From the NCBI GenBank assembly GCA_963837805.1, contig CAWIOU010000024.1, positions 186,001 through 250,000 of the forward strand: a DNA stretch of 64,000 nucleotides. Direction: 5' to 3'. This DNA is from Bog-756 sp963837805. GTDB lineage: Bacteria; Actinomycetota; Acidimicrobiia; Acidimicrobiales; RAAP-2. Below, piece after piece: positions 1 to 10,268 of this stretch. The stretch's first letter is position 1. Every line of letters begins with the position of its first letter. The position numbers and the translations under genes are program-made. A model generated the notes under the pieces. The model was not told the DNA's origin. It saw only the letters and a program-made list of their open reading frames with translations, and searched no databases.

Positions 1-1
1 C

Positions 2-1033
2 CTCGAAGCCGCGAAATCGATGGGGCTACCCGACTCGTTCGACATCATCGTCGTTCCGGATATCGGTCCGAAGGGCAAACCGCGCGCGTGCAATGCTGGC
101 CTTGCGCAGGCCAGAGGCGAATACCTCGTGATCTACGACGCCGAGGATCGACCGGTTCCCAACCAGCTCCGTGACGCGGTAGCAGCATTTCGCAGCGCGC
201 CCGGAGATGTCGTTTGCCTGCAGGCGCAACTGAACTACTTCAATCGAACTCACAACATCCTGACCCGCTGGTTCACGGCCGAGTACTCAATGTGGTTCGA
301 TCTGCTACTCCCCGGCCTGCAATCCATCGATGTGGCGATTCCGTTGGGAGGGACTTCGAACCACTTCGTCGTGGAGCGACTCTCCCAATTGAGAGGGTGG
401 GATGCTTACAACGTCACCGAGGATGCCGACCTCGGGGTGCGCATCTATCAGCGCGGCTGGAAGACCGCCATCCTGGATTCGACGACTTTCGAGGAGGCAA
501 CCAGCAAGTACCGGAATTGGATCAGACAGCGGAGCCGTTGGGTCAAGGGCTACATCCAGACGTATTTCGTACACTCCAGGCATCCGTTGCGAACCATCCG
601 CGGCATGGGTATCAAGTCCTTTGCCGTATTTGAACTCTTCGTCGGAGTCGGCACACTTACTCTGCTCGTCAACCCCTTCTACTGGCTGCTCACTGCGGCA
701 TGGTTCACGGGACGATTCCATGTCATCCAAGAGATATTCCCCCCGGCAGTCTTCTATATGGGTCTGGCCGGTCTCATTATCGGGAACACGACCTTCACGA
801 TTGTGGCCGTGGCTGGCTGCTATTCACGGTCGAATCATGAAGACGTCAAGTGGGCACTGCTCTCCCCTGTGTATTGGGTGCTTCTCTCCGTGGGCGCCTG
901 GAAAGGCTTCCTCCAGCTCTTCTATAAGCCGTACTACTGGGAGAAGACAACACACGGTTACTGCCTGATCGACTCCGAGAGCACCAGTGACGATGGCCAG
1001 CTGGTCGGTTCCGGGGCGGAGGTGGCCTCATGA
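2..1033 (+). CDS. Membrane glycosyltransferase, GT2 family (5' end outside window)
   Basis: The reading frame is open from base 2, so the start lies left of the window and the first internal Met at base 20 is probably not the start. The visible part holds the second half of a GT-A domain of the cellulose-synthase/NfrB type: a DAED metal-binding motif near residue 40 (counting from base 20), an acceptor-site TEDADLG motif near 133, and RQRSRW near 168, matching the (Q/R)xxRW signature of processive or integral-membrane GT2 enzymes. Three or four hydrophobic stretches follow (about 195-225, 238-262, 275-300). It should transfer sugar from a nucleotide sugar at the inner face of the membrane. 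Its stop overlaps the next start by 4 bases (ATGA, 1030-1033), so the two are probably translationally coupled. Confidence 0.85.
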   Translation, partial: LEAAKSMGLPDSFDIIVVPDIGPKGKPRACNAGLAQARGEYLVIYDAEDRPVPNQLRDAVAAFRSAPGDVVCLQAQLNYFNRTHNILTRWFTAEYSMWFDLLLPGLQSIDVAIPLGGTSNHFVVERLSQLRGWDAYNVTEDADLGVRIYQRGWKTAILDSTTFEEATSKYRNWIRQRSRWVKGYIQTYFVHSRHPLRTIRGMGIKSFAVFELFVGVGTLTLLVNPFYWLLTAAWFTGRFHVIQEIFPPAVFYMGLAGLIIGNTTFTIVAVAGCYSRSNHEDVKWALLSPVYWVLLSVGAWKGFLQLFYKPYYWEKTTHGYCLIDSESTSDDGQLVGSGAEVAS

Positions 1034-2621
1034 CCTCGCTTATCGGGCCTCTCACCAGCACCGACGACAATCAGCTTCTCGATCGCAGCGCCGCCCTGGC
1101 CCGGCTTCCCTCCAAACCTCGTCTGGTCTACCTGGTAGCAATCGTTTGGGCGGTGGCCGCTTGCGTGTGGTCGGCGCGAACCCATTCCTTCTTCCTCTAT
1201 AGCGATGCCCGCACCCACCTCGACATCGCCCGCCACGTCACTGATGGGCTCACCCCGGGCCTGGCTCAACTGGGTAGCGTCTGGCTGCCGCTGCCCCATC
1301 TACTGCTCGTCCCTCTCGTGGCCTCGACCTGGATGTGGCACAGCGGCGCGGCGGGGGCCATCGTGGGCGGCGCCTGTTTCGTTTACTCCGCGGTGCGTGT
1401 CTACACCCTCGTTGACGAGCTGACTGGCAACCGCGTTGGGGCGTGGTGCGCCTTCGCCATCTACGCCACCAATCTCAATCTTCTCTATCTCCAGACCGCC
1501 GCGCTTACAGAGCCGGTCCTTCTGGCCTTCTTCATCGGAGCCATCTATCACCTCGCCCGGTGGATGAGAACCCGTTCCGTCCGCAGTCTCGCGCTTGCCG
1601 GACTGCTGACGTTCGGGGCGAGCCTGAGCCGATACGAAGGATGGGTGCTACTGGTCGCAGCCGTTGGTCTTGTGCTTGTCTGGAGCCGGCTCGAGCCTCA
1701 CCAGGTCAAGGAGCCGCAAGCCAATGTGCTGCTTTATCTGGTACTCGGCGGCTATGGGATCGTGCTGTGGATCATCTACAACGCGGTCATCTTCCACAAC
1801 CCTCTGTATTTCATCGAAAGCTCCAACAGTGCGCAGTCACAGCAGCACACGCTGGCCAATGCCGGGCAGCTAGCCACCAAAGGCCATCTACTGACCAGTT
1901 CCCTGACCTATGGCTGGACCGTGATCGATGTGGTGGGGCCCATCGTTGCCGGAATCGGCTTGCTGTGCGTTGTTCTGCTCTGTCTGCGGAGATATCCCGG
2001 GCGGCGCCGGATTCTTGCCGTTCTCTTTCTGCTCGCGAGTCCGATCGTGTTCAACGTGGTGGCCCTCTGGTCGGGGCAGAGCGCGCTGCGCGTACCGCAG
2101 GTGGCGCCGTATGGAATGTTCAACGACCGCTACGGGATCATGGCCCTGCCAATCTGTGCCGTTGCTATCGGAGTGGTCGCCGGCCGGTGGCACAAGACTG
2201 TCCCTGCTCTGTTCGGAGTGGCAGTTCTCACCTTCGTACTTGCGGTCAACGCGACTCCGCTCACCGTTCAGGACGGCCGCAGCGGACTCTCGAGCGCCAC
2301 ACACGGACACCCGGAAGTTGCTGCTGCCTATCTCCACGCTCAGTACCGCGGCGGAGAGGTCTTGGCGGACGATTCTGTTGCCTCTCCCTTCATGTTCGCC
2401 ACCGGGTTGGACCTGAAGGATTTCATCACCCCGGGATTTCACCCGTACTACCAAAATGCTCTCCGAATTCTCCCGCTTCCAAGGTGGACTGGGTGGTCAG
2501 CATCGGACGTGATGCCATCGCCAAGGACATGTCAGCCCATCCTCAGCGGTTTGACAGGTTCCATCTGATGATGAGCCAAGGGATCATTCGGGTATTTGAA
2601 CGAGAAACGAGGGCAACGTGA
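1030..2621 (+). CDS. GT-C-like polytopic membrane glycosyltransferase (frameshifted near 2460)
   Basis: About 530 residues with roughly ten membrane spans. The early luminal segment SDARTHLDIARHVTDG and the later ALTEPVLL and SRYEGW motifs resemble the ArnT/PMT-type GT-C fold, which uses lipid-linked sugars; the substrate cannot be read. The frame opened at 1030 ends at 2568 in an unconvincing tail. From about 2460 the plausible protein continues one frame over (SKVDWVVSIGRDAIAKDM and onward) to a TGA at 2619-2621. That stop overlaps the GTG start of the next gene, just as the start at 1030 overlaps the previous stop. I therefore treat the gene as one CDS with a single indel at about 2458-2466. 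Confidence 0.75.
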
Positions 2622-5600
2622 ATCTCGAGATCATCAAACGGGCCAAGGCCGCCCTCGTCGTTGGCTCACTCTTGTCGATGACCATCGCCCCGGTGGTGCT
2701 GACCGCGTCCCCAGCCGCCGCCCAGTCGACCCCCACCAATGACGATTGGCCGACCTCTCTCCATGATGTCGAGCGGACCAGTTCGTCGACCGATACCAAC
2801 ATCTCCCCAAGCGCGGCCCCCACACTCACCAAGCTGTGGTCGTACAATGCCGGCGGCATCGTGGCCAGCCAGGTAAGCGTGGTGGGTGGAACCGCCTACT
2901 TCGGATCCTGGAACGGCTATGAGAATGCAGTCAACGCCACGACCGGAGCGGTTGAGTGGAAGACCTATCTGGGGGTAACAACCGCGCCCCCGGCGGACAA
3001 CTGTTTTCCGTCCACGGCGGGTGTGGACTCGGCAGCCGCCGTGGTCAACGGGGTCGTGTACGTCGGTGGTGGTGACAATTACTGGTACGCCATCGATGCC
3101 AGTACCGGCGCGGTGCTCTGGAAGGTTCTCGTCGGCTCGCCGACCGGTACGTATGACGGTCATTACAATTGGTCAAGTCCCCTGATCGTGAACGGCTACG
3201 CCTACGTTGGCGTGGCCAGTTTCGGGGACTGTCCCCTTATACAGGGACAGTTGATCCAGGTAAATCTTGCCACCGGCACCATACAGAACACTGCCAACCT
3301 TGTTCCGAATGGGCAGATCGGAGGAGGGATATGGACCTCTCCCGCGTACGACCCGGCTACCAATACCATCTACACGGCCACCGGAACAGAAACCACGCCC
3401 AGCCAGAAGTGGGCCCAAGCGGTATTAGCTATCAACGCCACCACCATGGAGGTTACCGACTCGTGGAAACTTCCGGAGACCGAGGCCATTTTCGACTCCG
3501 ACTTCGGGACCTCCACCACCCTCTTTACTGACTCGAACGGAGACCAGCTGCTCGGAGTCATCAATAAGAACGGCTATATGTACGCCTTCAATCGAAACAG
3601 CCTGTCGTCCGGACCGATATGGCAGCGCCAGATCGCCATCGGCGGGGACTGCCCTACCTGCGGGGACAGCAGCGTTTCGTCAGCGGCTGCCTTCGGCTCG
3701 AACAGATTGTTCGTAGCCGGTGGACAAGGGTTCATCAATGGGGTCGGGTACCCGGGCACGATCGATGCGCTCGATCCGGCAACCGGAGCCATCGAGTGGC
3801 AACACCCCGCGCCGGGAACGGTGATCGGGGCGCTGACCTATGACAACGGCATGTTGATCGATGCAGCAGGGTCCGTACTCGAGATACTTGATGCGACCAC
3901 CGGGCAACGGCTGTACAGCTACGACACCGGATCGGCGATGTGGGCGGCCCCGAGCATTGCCGACGGGATCATCTACACGGGCAACAACGCCGGGACCGTA
4001 ACCGCGTTCGCGTTGCCCACTACCCCTCCGCCACCTCCTCCACCAGATCCCAATTGCCCAGGCACCTTCACCTGTCAGGACATCGGATCGCCGAGTCCCA
4101 CTGGCACTGAAGCGGTGACCAACGGAGTCTGGTCCGTCGATGCCGGTGGGACGGGTGTCGGTGGCACTTCCGACAGTTTCAGACTCGCGAGCGAGAACAA
4201 CAGTGGTGACACGCAGGTCACGGCCGATGTCAGCCAGGTCCCCACGACGGCTGGATCTCAGGCTGGGGTGATGATCAGACAACGGAACGACCCCGGCTCG
4301 CCCTACTATGCGGTACTGGCTGAACCCAACAACACCCTGGAGGTTGAGTACCGCGGCCAGTTCGGTGGCCAGACCCAGGTGGCAACCACCACCGACCCTG
4401 GCTTACCCCTGTACCTTATGATCCAGCGAGTAGGGGACACCTTCCGAGCGGCGACCTCTCCTGACGGTGCCAATTACACCCTGGTGACCGGCAGCAACAC
4501 GAACATACCGATGCCGAACGCCGTCTTGGCCGGGTTGGCGGTTAGCTCCGGCGCGAACGGCACGGCGGGAACCGGCTCAATCTCGGCGGTCAACATAGGT
4601 TCTCCCGGCTCCCCTCCCTCGCCGCCCGCCCCAGCCACGACCTGCCCTTCCGGGTGGAGTTGCCAGGATGTGGGTAACCCGCGTCTGGTGGGGGACCAGT
4701 CCCTGAGTGGGAACACCTGGACCCTCACTGGCGCTGGCAATGGGATCGACAACGAGCAGCCCAGCGACCAGTTCCATTTTGTCTGGCAGACCGAGCCTGG
4801 CGACACGACCGTGAGCGCTGAGGTACTGACCCAGACTGTTAGCGACCCTTCCGCAGCAGCCGGGCTCATGATGCGGGCGTCCGCGGCCGGGAACGCTGCG
4901 TACTACGGGGCGTTCCTGACCCCCGACAATGGCATCGAAGTGCAGTACCGAGACACCACCGGTCTGACGTCGATCCAAGCCACCACTCAAACAGCACAAA
5001 CACCGGTCTATATCGAGATTGCCCGGTCCGGCACCACGTTCACCACCTACACTTCGAACGACGGAGCCAGCTGGACTCCGCTCGATGTGTCTACGGTGAC
5101 ACTGCCCAATCTGAGCGGAAGCATTCTCGCCGGCATGGCGGTGAGCTCCAATGCGCCCAACAGCCTCGGTACCGCCACCTTTGGTAGCGTCGCCGTCGCC
5201 GCATCCGCGCCCACCCCGCCTGGGAATTGCCCGACCTCGTGGAGCTGCGAGGACATCGGCCTTCCGGCGTTGGCAGGAAGCCAGAACTACAGCAACGGCT
5301 CTTGGACCATACAGGCCAGCGGAGGTGACATCTGGGACACGGTGGATCAGTTCCACTTCGTCGCTCAGCCTTTCAGTGGCAACGGCAGCATCACCGCGGA
5401 AGTTCAGTCGCAGAGCTTCACCGATCAGTGGGCCAAGTCCGGTGTGATGGTCCGGCTGTCAGACGTGGCAACGGACCCCTACTACGGAGTATTCGTCACG
5501 CCTCAGAACGGAATCGTCGTCCAGTACCGAACTCAAGCCAATGCCTTCACTTCTCAATACCCAGTCAGCGGTTCCACTCCGACCTATTTGAAGATAGGAG

Positions 5601-8600
5601 TCTCCGGCGACACCTTTAGCGCCTTTACCTCGTCCGACGGCGTCACTTGGCAGATGGTCCCCAACTCGAGTGCCACAATCCCGGCACTCACCGGAGTGCT
5701 GCTCGCCGGGTTGGTGGTGTGTTCCCATAACAGCCAGGAGTTGAACACCACCGTGTTCAACAATGTTTCCATCAACAGTTCTGGCATTGTCGGCCTTCCC
5801 AGCCCGTGGTCAGACTCGGACATCGGCGGTGCCACGCCGGGCGGTTCAGGGAACTTCTCCGGCAACATCTACACGGTCAACGGTGGCGGCAACGACATCT
5901 GGGCAGGTAATGACCAGTTCAACTACGTCTCACAGTCGTTCAGCGGCGATGGCACCGTAATTGCCCAGGTCACATCCCAGTCCGACACCGATCCGTGGGC
6001 CAAATCGGGGGTGATGATAAAACAGTCGACCACCCCCGGCTCACCGTACGCATTTGTGGGGATCACCCCGGGCAACGGCGTGGTATTCCAATACGGATAT
6101 GACGTGAGCATCAGCGGACCCTCCTATACCTCCCCCAAAATCTGGGTGAAGCTCGACCGCCAGGGAAGCGTTATCACCGGATACTCGTCCAACGACGGTG
6201 TCAACTGGACCCAGGTAGGCCAAGCCGTCATTGCCATGCCCGACCCGGTGACCGTGGGCCTGGCGGTGACGTCCCACAATCCGAATGCCCTCAACACGTC
6301 CACCTTCACCGATGTTTCGGTGAACCCGGCGGGGGACGGGCCGCTACCTGCACCGTGGACCAGCCAGGATGTGGGGAGCCCTGGCCTGCCCGGTTCGGGG
6401 GCCTATAGCCCCTACAACGGCACCTTCACGGTCCACGGGTCAGGCGCCACCATTGGGGGGGCTTCGGATCAGTTTCAATACATAGACCAGCCGCTGAACG
6501 GCAACGGCATCACTACTGCTCGAGTAGTGACCCAAGATCAAACGGATCCGTGGGCTGAGTCCGGGATCATGATCAGACAGTCAGCCAACAGCGGGTCGCC
6601 GTACGTTCTGCTTGCCGCAACGCCCGGCAACGGCATCGTGTTCCAGGGAACCGGCAATACCACCGTGTCCGCTGGGACCTATGCCTACCCTGAGTGGCTG
6701 TCGCTGCAACGAATCGGGAACAACTTCGTGGCTCTCGACTCTCCTGACGGCGTCAACTGGACTCGGGTCGGATCGATGGCTGTATCGATGAACACCGAGG
6801 CGACAACGGGCTTGGTGGTGAACTCCCACAACAACTCTGTGCTCGATACCACCACCTTTGACAGCGTCTCGGTGGATACCGGCAACCTCCCGGTGCCGCC
6901 TCCGTGGAGCGACGAAGACATTGGCAACCCGGGTCTGCCAGGCTCGGCGGCCTATAACAACGGAACTTTTACCGTGAGCGGCTCGGGCAATGACATCTGG
7001 GGAACCCTCGACCAATTCAATTTCGTGAATCAGCCATTCACCGGCGACGGTGAGACCATTACTGCTCGGGTTACCTCTCAGTCCGACACCGATCCATGGG
7101 CCAAGTCGGGGATAATCATCAAACAATCGGATAGCCCGGGCTCGCCGTATGTGCTCCTGGCAACGACGCCGGGCAATGGGGTAGTGCTTCAGTCCAACTT
7201 CGACAGCAGCACCTCGGCTGGCAGCTACACCTTCCCGAACGCTTGGCTCAGGTTGCAGCTGACCGGGGGCATCGTTACCGCGTACGACTCCCCGGACGGA
7301 GTCAACTGGACGGACGTGGGAACTGTTGCGCTCAACCTGAGCGGGAGCGCGACCATTGGATTGGCGGTTTGTTCGCACAACAACGGTGTCATCAATACTT
7401 CGACGTTCGACAACGTCAACGTAGCGGCGACATCCGGCGGCCAACCCCTGCCGTCGCCGTGGGCGTCGACCGACGTGGGCAGCCCGGCAGTGGCGGGCGC
7501 GTCCACCTACGCCAACGGGGTGTACACGGTCAACGGGTCCGGATCCGACATCTGGGCGACCGCTGACCAGTTCCAATACGCCTACCAGCCCCTCAGCGGC
7601 GACGGGACCATCGTGGCCCGGGTCACCTCCCAGACCGATACCGACCCGTGGGCCAAGGCCGGGATCATGATCAAACAGTCCGCCATCGCCGACGCTCCCT
7701 ACGCCATGCTCGCCGTCACCCCCGGCAACGGGATCAACATGGAGTACGGCTTCAACGCCAACATCGCCGGAGGCAGCTACACCTTCCCCAACGCCTGGCT
7801 CAAACTCACCCGTGCCGGCAACGTCTTCACCGCATACGACTCCGCCGACGGGACCACCTGGACCGAAGTGGGTGCGACCACCGTCACCATGGCCGCCAGC
7901 GCCACCGTGGGGTTGTTCGTCACCTCTCACAACTCCGGCCAGTTGTCCTCCGTCACCTTCGACAACGTGACGGTGACGCCGGGCGGCCAACCCCTGCCGT
8001 CGCCGTGGGCGTCGACCGACGTGGGCAGCCCGGCAGTGGCGGGCGCGTCCACCTACGCCAACGGGGTGTACACGGTCAACGGGTCCGGATCCGACATCTG
8101 GGCGACCGCTGACCAGTTCCAATACGCCTACCAGCCCCTCAGCGGCGACGGGACCATCGTGGCCCGGGTCACCTCCCAGACCGATACCGACCCGTGGGCC
8201 AAGGCCGGGATCATGATCAAACAGTCCGCCATCGCCGACGCTCCCTACGCCATGCTCGCCGTCACCCCCGGCAACGGGATCAACATGGAGTACGGCTTCA
8301 ACGCCAACATCGCCGGAGGCAGCTACACCTTCCCCAACGCCTGGCTCAAACTCACCCGTGCCGGCAACGTCTTCACCGCATACGACTCCGCCGACGGGAC
8401 CACCTGGACCGAAGTGGGTGCGACCACCGTCACCATGGCCGCCAGCGCCACCGTGGGGTTGTTCGTCACCTCTCACAACTCCGGCCAGTTGTCCTCCGTC
8501 ACCTTCGACAACGTGACGGTGACGCCGGGCGGCCAACCCCTGCCGTCGCCGTGGGCGTCGACCGACGTGGGCAGCCCGGCAGTGGCGGGCGCGTCCACCT

Positions 8601-9079
8601 ACGCCAACGGGGTGTACACGGTCAACGGGTCCGGATCCGACATCTGGGCGACCGCTGACCAGTTCCAATACGCCTACCAGCCCCTCAGCGGCGACGGGAC
8701 CATCGTGGCCCGGGTCACCTCCCAGACCGATACCGACCCGTGGGCCAAGGCCGGGATCATGATCAAACAGTCCGCCATCGCCGACGCTCCCTACGCCATG
8801 CTCGCCGTCACCCCCGGCAACGGGATCAACATGGAGTACGGCTTCAACGCCAACATCGCCGGAGGCAGCTACACCTTCCCCAACGCCTGGCTCAAACTCA
8901 CCCGTGCCGGCAACGTCTTCACCGCATACGACTCCGCCGACGGGACCACCTGGACCGAAGTGGGTGCGACCACCGTCACCATGGCCGCCAGCGCCACCGT
9001 GGGGTTGTTCGTCACCTCTCACAACTCCGGCCAGTTGTCCTCCGTCACCTTCGACAACGTGACGGTGACATCCCCCTAG
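2618..9079 (+). CDS. Giant secreted protein: PQQ-like beta-propeller plus nine concanavalin-like repeat domains
   Basis: 2153 residues. A Sec signal peptide (about 1-36, ending SPAAAQ) is followed by a propeller-like region to about residue 468 with repeated blades of the form DxxTGAxxW, as in PQQ-binding-like outer enzymes. A proline linker at about 470-477 leads to nine copies of a domain of about 180-195 residues, starting near 479, 675, 870, 1060, 1241, 1424, 1607, 1789 and 1971. Each begins with a (S/T)xxDIG or DVG motif and contains a DxWAxxGxMI(R/K)QS core and a SxDGxxW strand, resembling DUF1349/LamG-like jelly-roll domains that often bind glycans. The last three copies are identical. 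GTG start overlapping the upstream stop (GTGA). Probably a surface or matrix protein associated with the polysaccharide made by the upstream transferases (inference). Confidence 0.85.
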   Translation: MNLEIIKRAKAALVVGSLLSMTIAPVVLTASPAAAQSTPTNDDWPTSLHDVERTSSSTDTNISPSAAPTLTKLWSYNAGGIVASQVSVVGGTAYFGSWNGYENAVNATTGAVEWKTYLGVTTAPPADNCFPSTAGVDSAAAVVNGVVYVGGGDNYWYAIDASTGAVLWKVLVGSPTGTYDGHYNWSSPLIVNGYAYVGVASFGDCPLIQGQLIQVNLATGTIQNTANLVPNGQIGGGIWTSPAYDPATNTIYTATGTETTPSQKWAQAVLAINATTMEVTDSWKLPETEAIFDSDFGTSTTLFTDSNGDQLLGVINKNGYMYAFNRNSLSSGPIWQRQIAIGGDCPTCGDSSVSSAAAFGSNRLFVAGGQGFINGVGYPGTIDALDPATGAIEWQHPAPGTVIGALTYDNGMLIDAAGSVLEILDATTGQRLYSYDTGSAMWAAPSIADGIIYTGNNAGTVTAFALPTTPPPPPPPDPNCPGTFTCQDIGSPSPTGTEAVTNGVWSVDAGGTGVGGTSDSFRLASENNSGDTQVTADVSQVPTTAGSQAGVMIRQRNDPGSPYYAVLAEPNNTLEVEYRGQFGGQTQVATTTDPGLPLYLMIQRVGDTFRAATSPDGANYTLVTGSNTNIPMPNAVLAGLAVSSGANGTAGTGSISAVNIGSPGSPPSPPAPATTCPSGWSCQDVGNPRLVGDQSLSGNTWTLTGAGNGIDNEQPSDQFHFVWQTEPGDTTVSAEVLTQTVSDPSAAAGLMMRASAAGNAAYYGAFLTPDNGIEVQYRDTTGLTSIQATTQTAQTPVYIEIARSGTTFTTYTSNDGASWTPLDVSTVTLPNLSGSILAGMAVSSNAPNSLGTATFGSVAVAASAPTPPGNCPTSWSCEDIGLPALAGSQNYSNGSWTIQASGGDIWDTVDQFHFVAQPFSGNGSITAEVQSQSFTDQWAKSGVMVRLSDVATDPYYGVFVTPQNGIVVQYRTQANAFTSQYPVSGSTPTYLKIGVSGDTFSAFTSSDGVTWQMVPNSSATIPALTGVLLAGLVVCSHNSQELNTTVFNNVSINSSGIVGLPSPWSDSDIGGATPGGSGNFSGNIYTVNGGGNDIWAGNDQFNYVSQSFSGDGTVIAQVTSQSDTDPWAKSGVMIKQSTTPGSPYAFVGITPGNGVVFQYGYDVSISGPSYTSPKIWVKLDRQGSVITGYSSNDGVNWTQVGQAVIAMPDPVTVGLAVTSHNPNALNTSTFTDVSVNPAGDGPLPAPWTSQDVGSPGLPGSGAYSPYNGTFTVHGSGATIGGASDQFQYIDQPLNGNGITTARVVTQDQTDPWAESGIMIRQSANSGSPYVLLAATPGNGIVFQGTGNTTVSAGTYAYPEWLSLQRIGNNFVALDSPDGVNWTRVGSMAVSMNTEATTGLVVNSHNNSVLDTTTFDSVSVDTGNLPVPPPWSDEDIGNPGLPGSAAYNNGTFTVSGSGNDIWGTLDQFNFVNQPFTGDGETITARVTSQSDTDPWAKSGIIIKQSDSPGSPYVLLATTPGNGVVLQSNFDSSTSAGSYTFPNAWLRLQLTGGIVTAYDSPDGVNWTDVGTVALNLSGSATIGLAVCSHNNGVINTSTFDNVNVAATSGGQPLPSPWASTDVGSPAVAGASTYANGVYTVNGSGSDIWATADQFQYAYQPLSGDGTIVARVTSQTDTDPWAKAGIMIKQSAIADAPYAMLAVTPGNGINMEYGFNANIAGGSYTFPNAWLKLTRAGNVFTAYDSADGTTWTEVGATTVTMAASATVGLFVTSHNSGQLSSVTFDNVTVTPGGQPLPSPWASTDVGSPAVAGASTYANGVYTVNGSGSDIWATADQFQYAYQPLSGDGTIVARVTSQTDTDPWAKAGIMIKQSAIADAPYAMLAVTPGNGINMEYGFNANIAGGSYTFPNAWLKLTRAGNVFTAYDSADGTTWTEVGATTVTMAASATVGLFVTSHNSGQLSSVTFDNVTVTPGGQPLPSPWASTDVGSPAVAGASTYANGVYTVNGSGSDIWATADQFQYAYQPLSGDGTIVARVTSQTDTDPWAKAGIMIKQSAIADAPYAMLAVTPGNGINMEYGFNANIAGGSYTFPNAWLKLTRAGNVFTAYDSADGTTWTEVGATTVTMAASATVGLFVTSHNSGQLSSVTFDNVTVTSP
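7436..9069 (+). repeat. Three exact 546-bp in-frame tandem repeats
   Basis: Copies start at 7436, 7982 and 8528; the third diverges only in its final few bases before the stop. Each encodes 182 residues, one complete repeat domain. I see no nucleotide difference between copies, whereas domains 1-6 of the same protein differ widely. This implies a very recent amplification or ongoing homogenisation, and the true copy number could differ from the assembly. Confidence 0.95.
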
Positions 9080-9113
9080 GAAAGCCCGGGAGACCGACGA
9101 TCGGGTAGCAGGA

Positions 9114-9911
9114 CTAGGTCGGCTGGTAGAGGGTCAAGACATCGGGGCCGAGCTCGGTGGCCAGGTCGATGCTCGAATCCTCGACGACCGGGAGCAACGC
9201 GGTAAGACAGGCAAACCCTCGTTGCACGAGTGCGGCGTCGGTTTCGATCTCCATGCTCTCGTCCTCGCCTCCCAGCGTCATCGGAAGGGATTCGCCTGAC
9301 TCCTCGGTGACCGATGTTTGCGAAGCTCCGACCGGGGCCAGGCCGCCGATACGCAGGCCCAACAGGTCCTCGACGGGTACATCGGGGACATTGCAGTTCA
9401 GGACCACATTCCGCTTGCTCTGCACCAGCCAGTCGAAGATGCGCCCGGCCACCTCACTCGCCGTGTTCCAGTGGATGTCGGCAACCCTCCCACTCATGTC
9501 GAGCACGGCGGAAGAGACCGCCAGCGCAGGACAGCCGTGCTGAAAGGCGGTGAACGCAGCCCCCACCGTCCCGGAGTGGAGAATGGACCGGCCGGTGTTG
9601 GCTCCCCGGTTGATGCCGGAGAGTACGAGATCCGGCCTGGGCCCGATCTTCTCGTGGATGGCGTAGAGGGCTATCAGCGCGGGTGTGGCGTCAAGGGCGA
9701 AGACCGAGTCCTCCCTCCACCCGGGCCAGTGGCGGCGTTCGGTGACGACCTCCCCGATCTGACTCACTCCGGTGACCGAGGAACTGGCTCCGCTGGCATC
9801 CCAGCAGGGCGCGGCGACCACGACGTCGTGACCCCGATGTCGCGCCATTTCGGCCAGCGAGCGGATTCCCGGACTCTCGATGCCATCGTCATTCGTGATC
9901 AGAACTCGCAA
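9114..9911 (-). CDS. surE: 5'-nucleotidase SurE
   Basis: Metal-dependent nucleoside-monophosphate phosphatase, about 265 residues. The N-terminus carries the family signature LITNDDGIESPG (metal-binding Asp-Asp), followed by VVVAP, SGASSSVT, and GINRGANTGRSILHSGTVGA, which holds the conserved Asn and the dimer loop. I place the start at TTG 9911, because it gives the family-standard beginning MRVLITNDDG and has GAGGGTGG just upstream. Longer alternatives are GTG at 9932 and 9941, without a good ribosome-binding site. The gene is convergent with the giant secreted protein (stops 34 bases apart) and stands alone. Confidence 0.93.
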   Translation of the reverse strand: MRVLITNDDGIESPGIRSLAEMARHRGHDVVVAAPCWDASGASSSVTGVSQIGEVVTERRHWPGWREDSVFALDATPALIALYAIHEKIGPRPDLVLSGINRGANTGRSILHSGTVGAAFTAFQHGCPALAVSSAVLDMSGRVADIHWNTASEVAGRIFDWLVQSKRNVVLNCNVPDVPVEDLLGLRIGGLAPVGASQTSVTEESGESLPMTLGGEDESMEIETDAALVQRGFACLTALLPVVEDSSIDLATELGPDVLTLYQPT

Positions 9912-10268
9912 CGACCCACCCTCTGCAGTCACTTGTCTCACAACCTACCAATCCGGGATGAACGGAAACTGATCGCAATGAAAACGGCAGCGGAACGTTT
10001 CGATAATGAAGCGGGATTACGGCGCTTGTTTTCCCAGCCCATCCGATGGATCCACGTCACGTCCGATGCCTCGTCGTTCTCCCCGATGGAGCCTCGCCAC
10101 GTCCCATGGATCCCCGACTCCATAGCCCACAATCGACCATCGACAATCGTCCTCCGGCATGGTAAAAGGTTTAGTGCGGGTAGCTGATAGGCGGCTCCGT
10201 ACGGTTGTGCCGGTCTGTCGGTACCAACGCAACAATCTGATCTGGCCACTCATCACTGGAGGTTTGCC
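9912..10268. other. Intergenic region between divergent surE and the Cys-repeat gene
   Basis: About 357 bases with no recognisable gene. It should contain divergent promoters for surE and for the secreted protein at 10269. A run of ATCGAC-like repeats lies around 10130-10150. The only firm element is a GGAGG ribosome-binding site at 10257-10261, seven bases before the downstream ATG. Confidence 0.4.

Noticed and set aside
6581..9022. 813-codon open frame on the minus strand opposite the giant secreted gene
   Set aside because: It repeats exactly with the 546-bp units, consists of Gly/Val/Asp/Pro-rich low-complexity protein with no family motif, and lies antisense to a well-supported gene. 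It is a by-product of G/C-rich third positions and the repeats.
9938..10249. 103-codon minus-strand frame between surE and the Cys-repeat gene
   Set aside because: No ribosome-binding site, mixed codon use and no recognisable protein pattern; it overlaps the expected promoter region.
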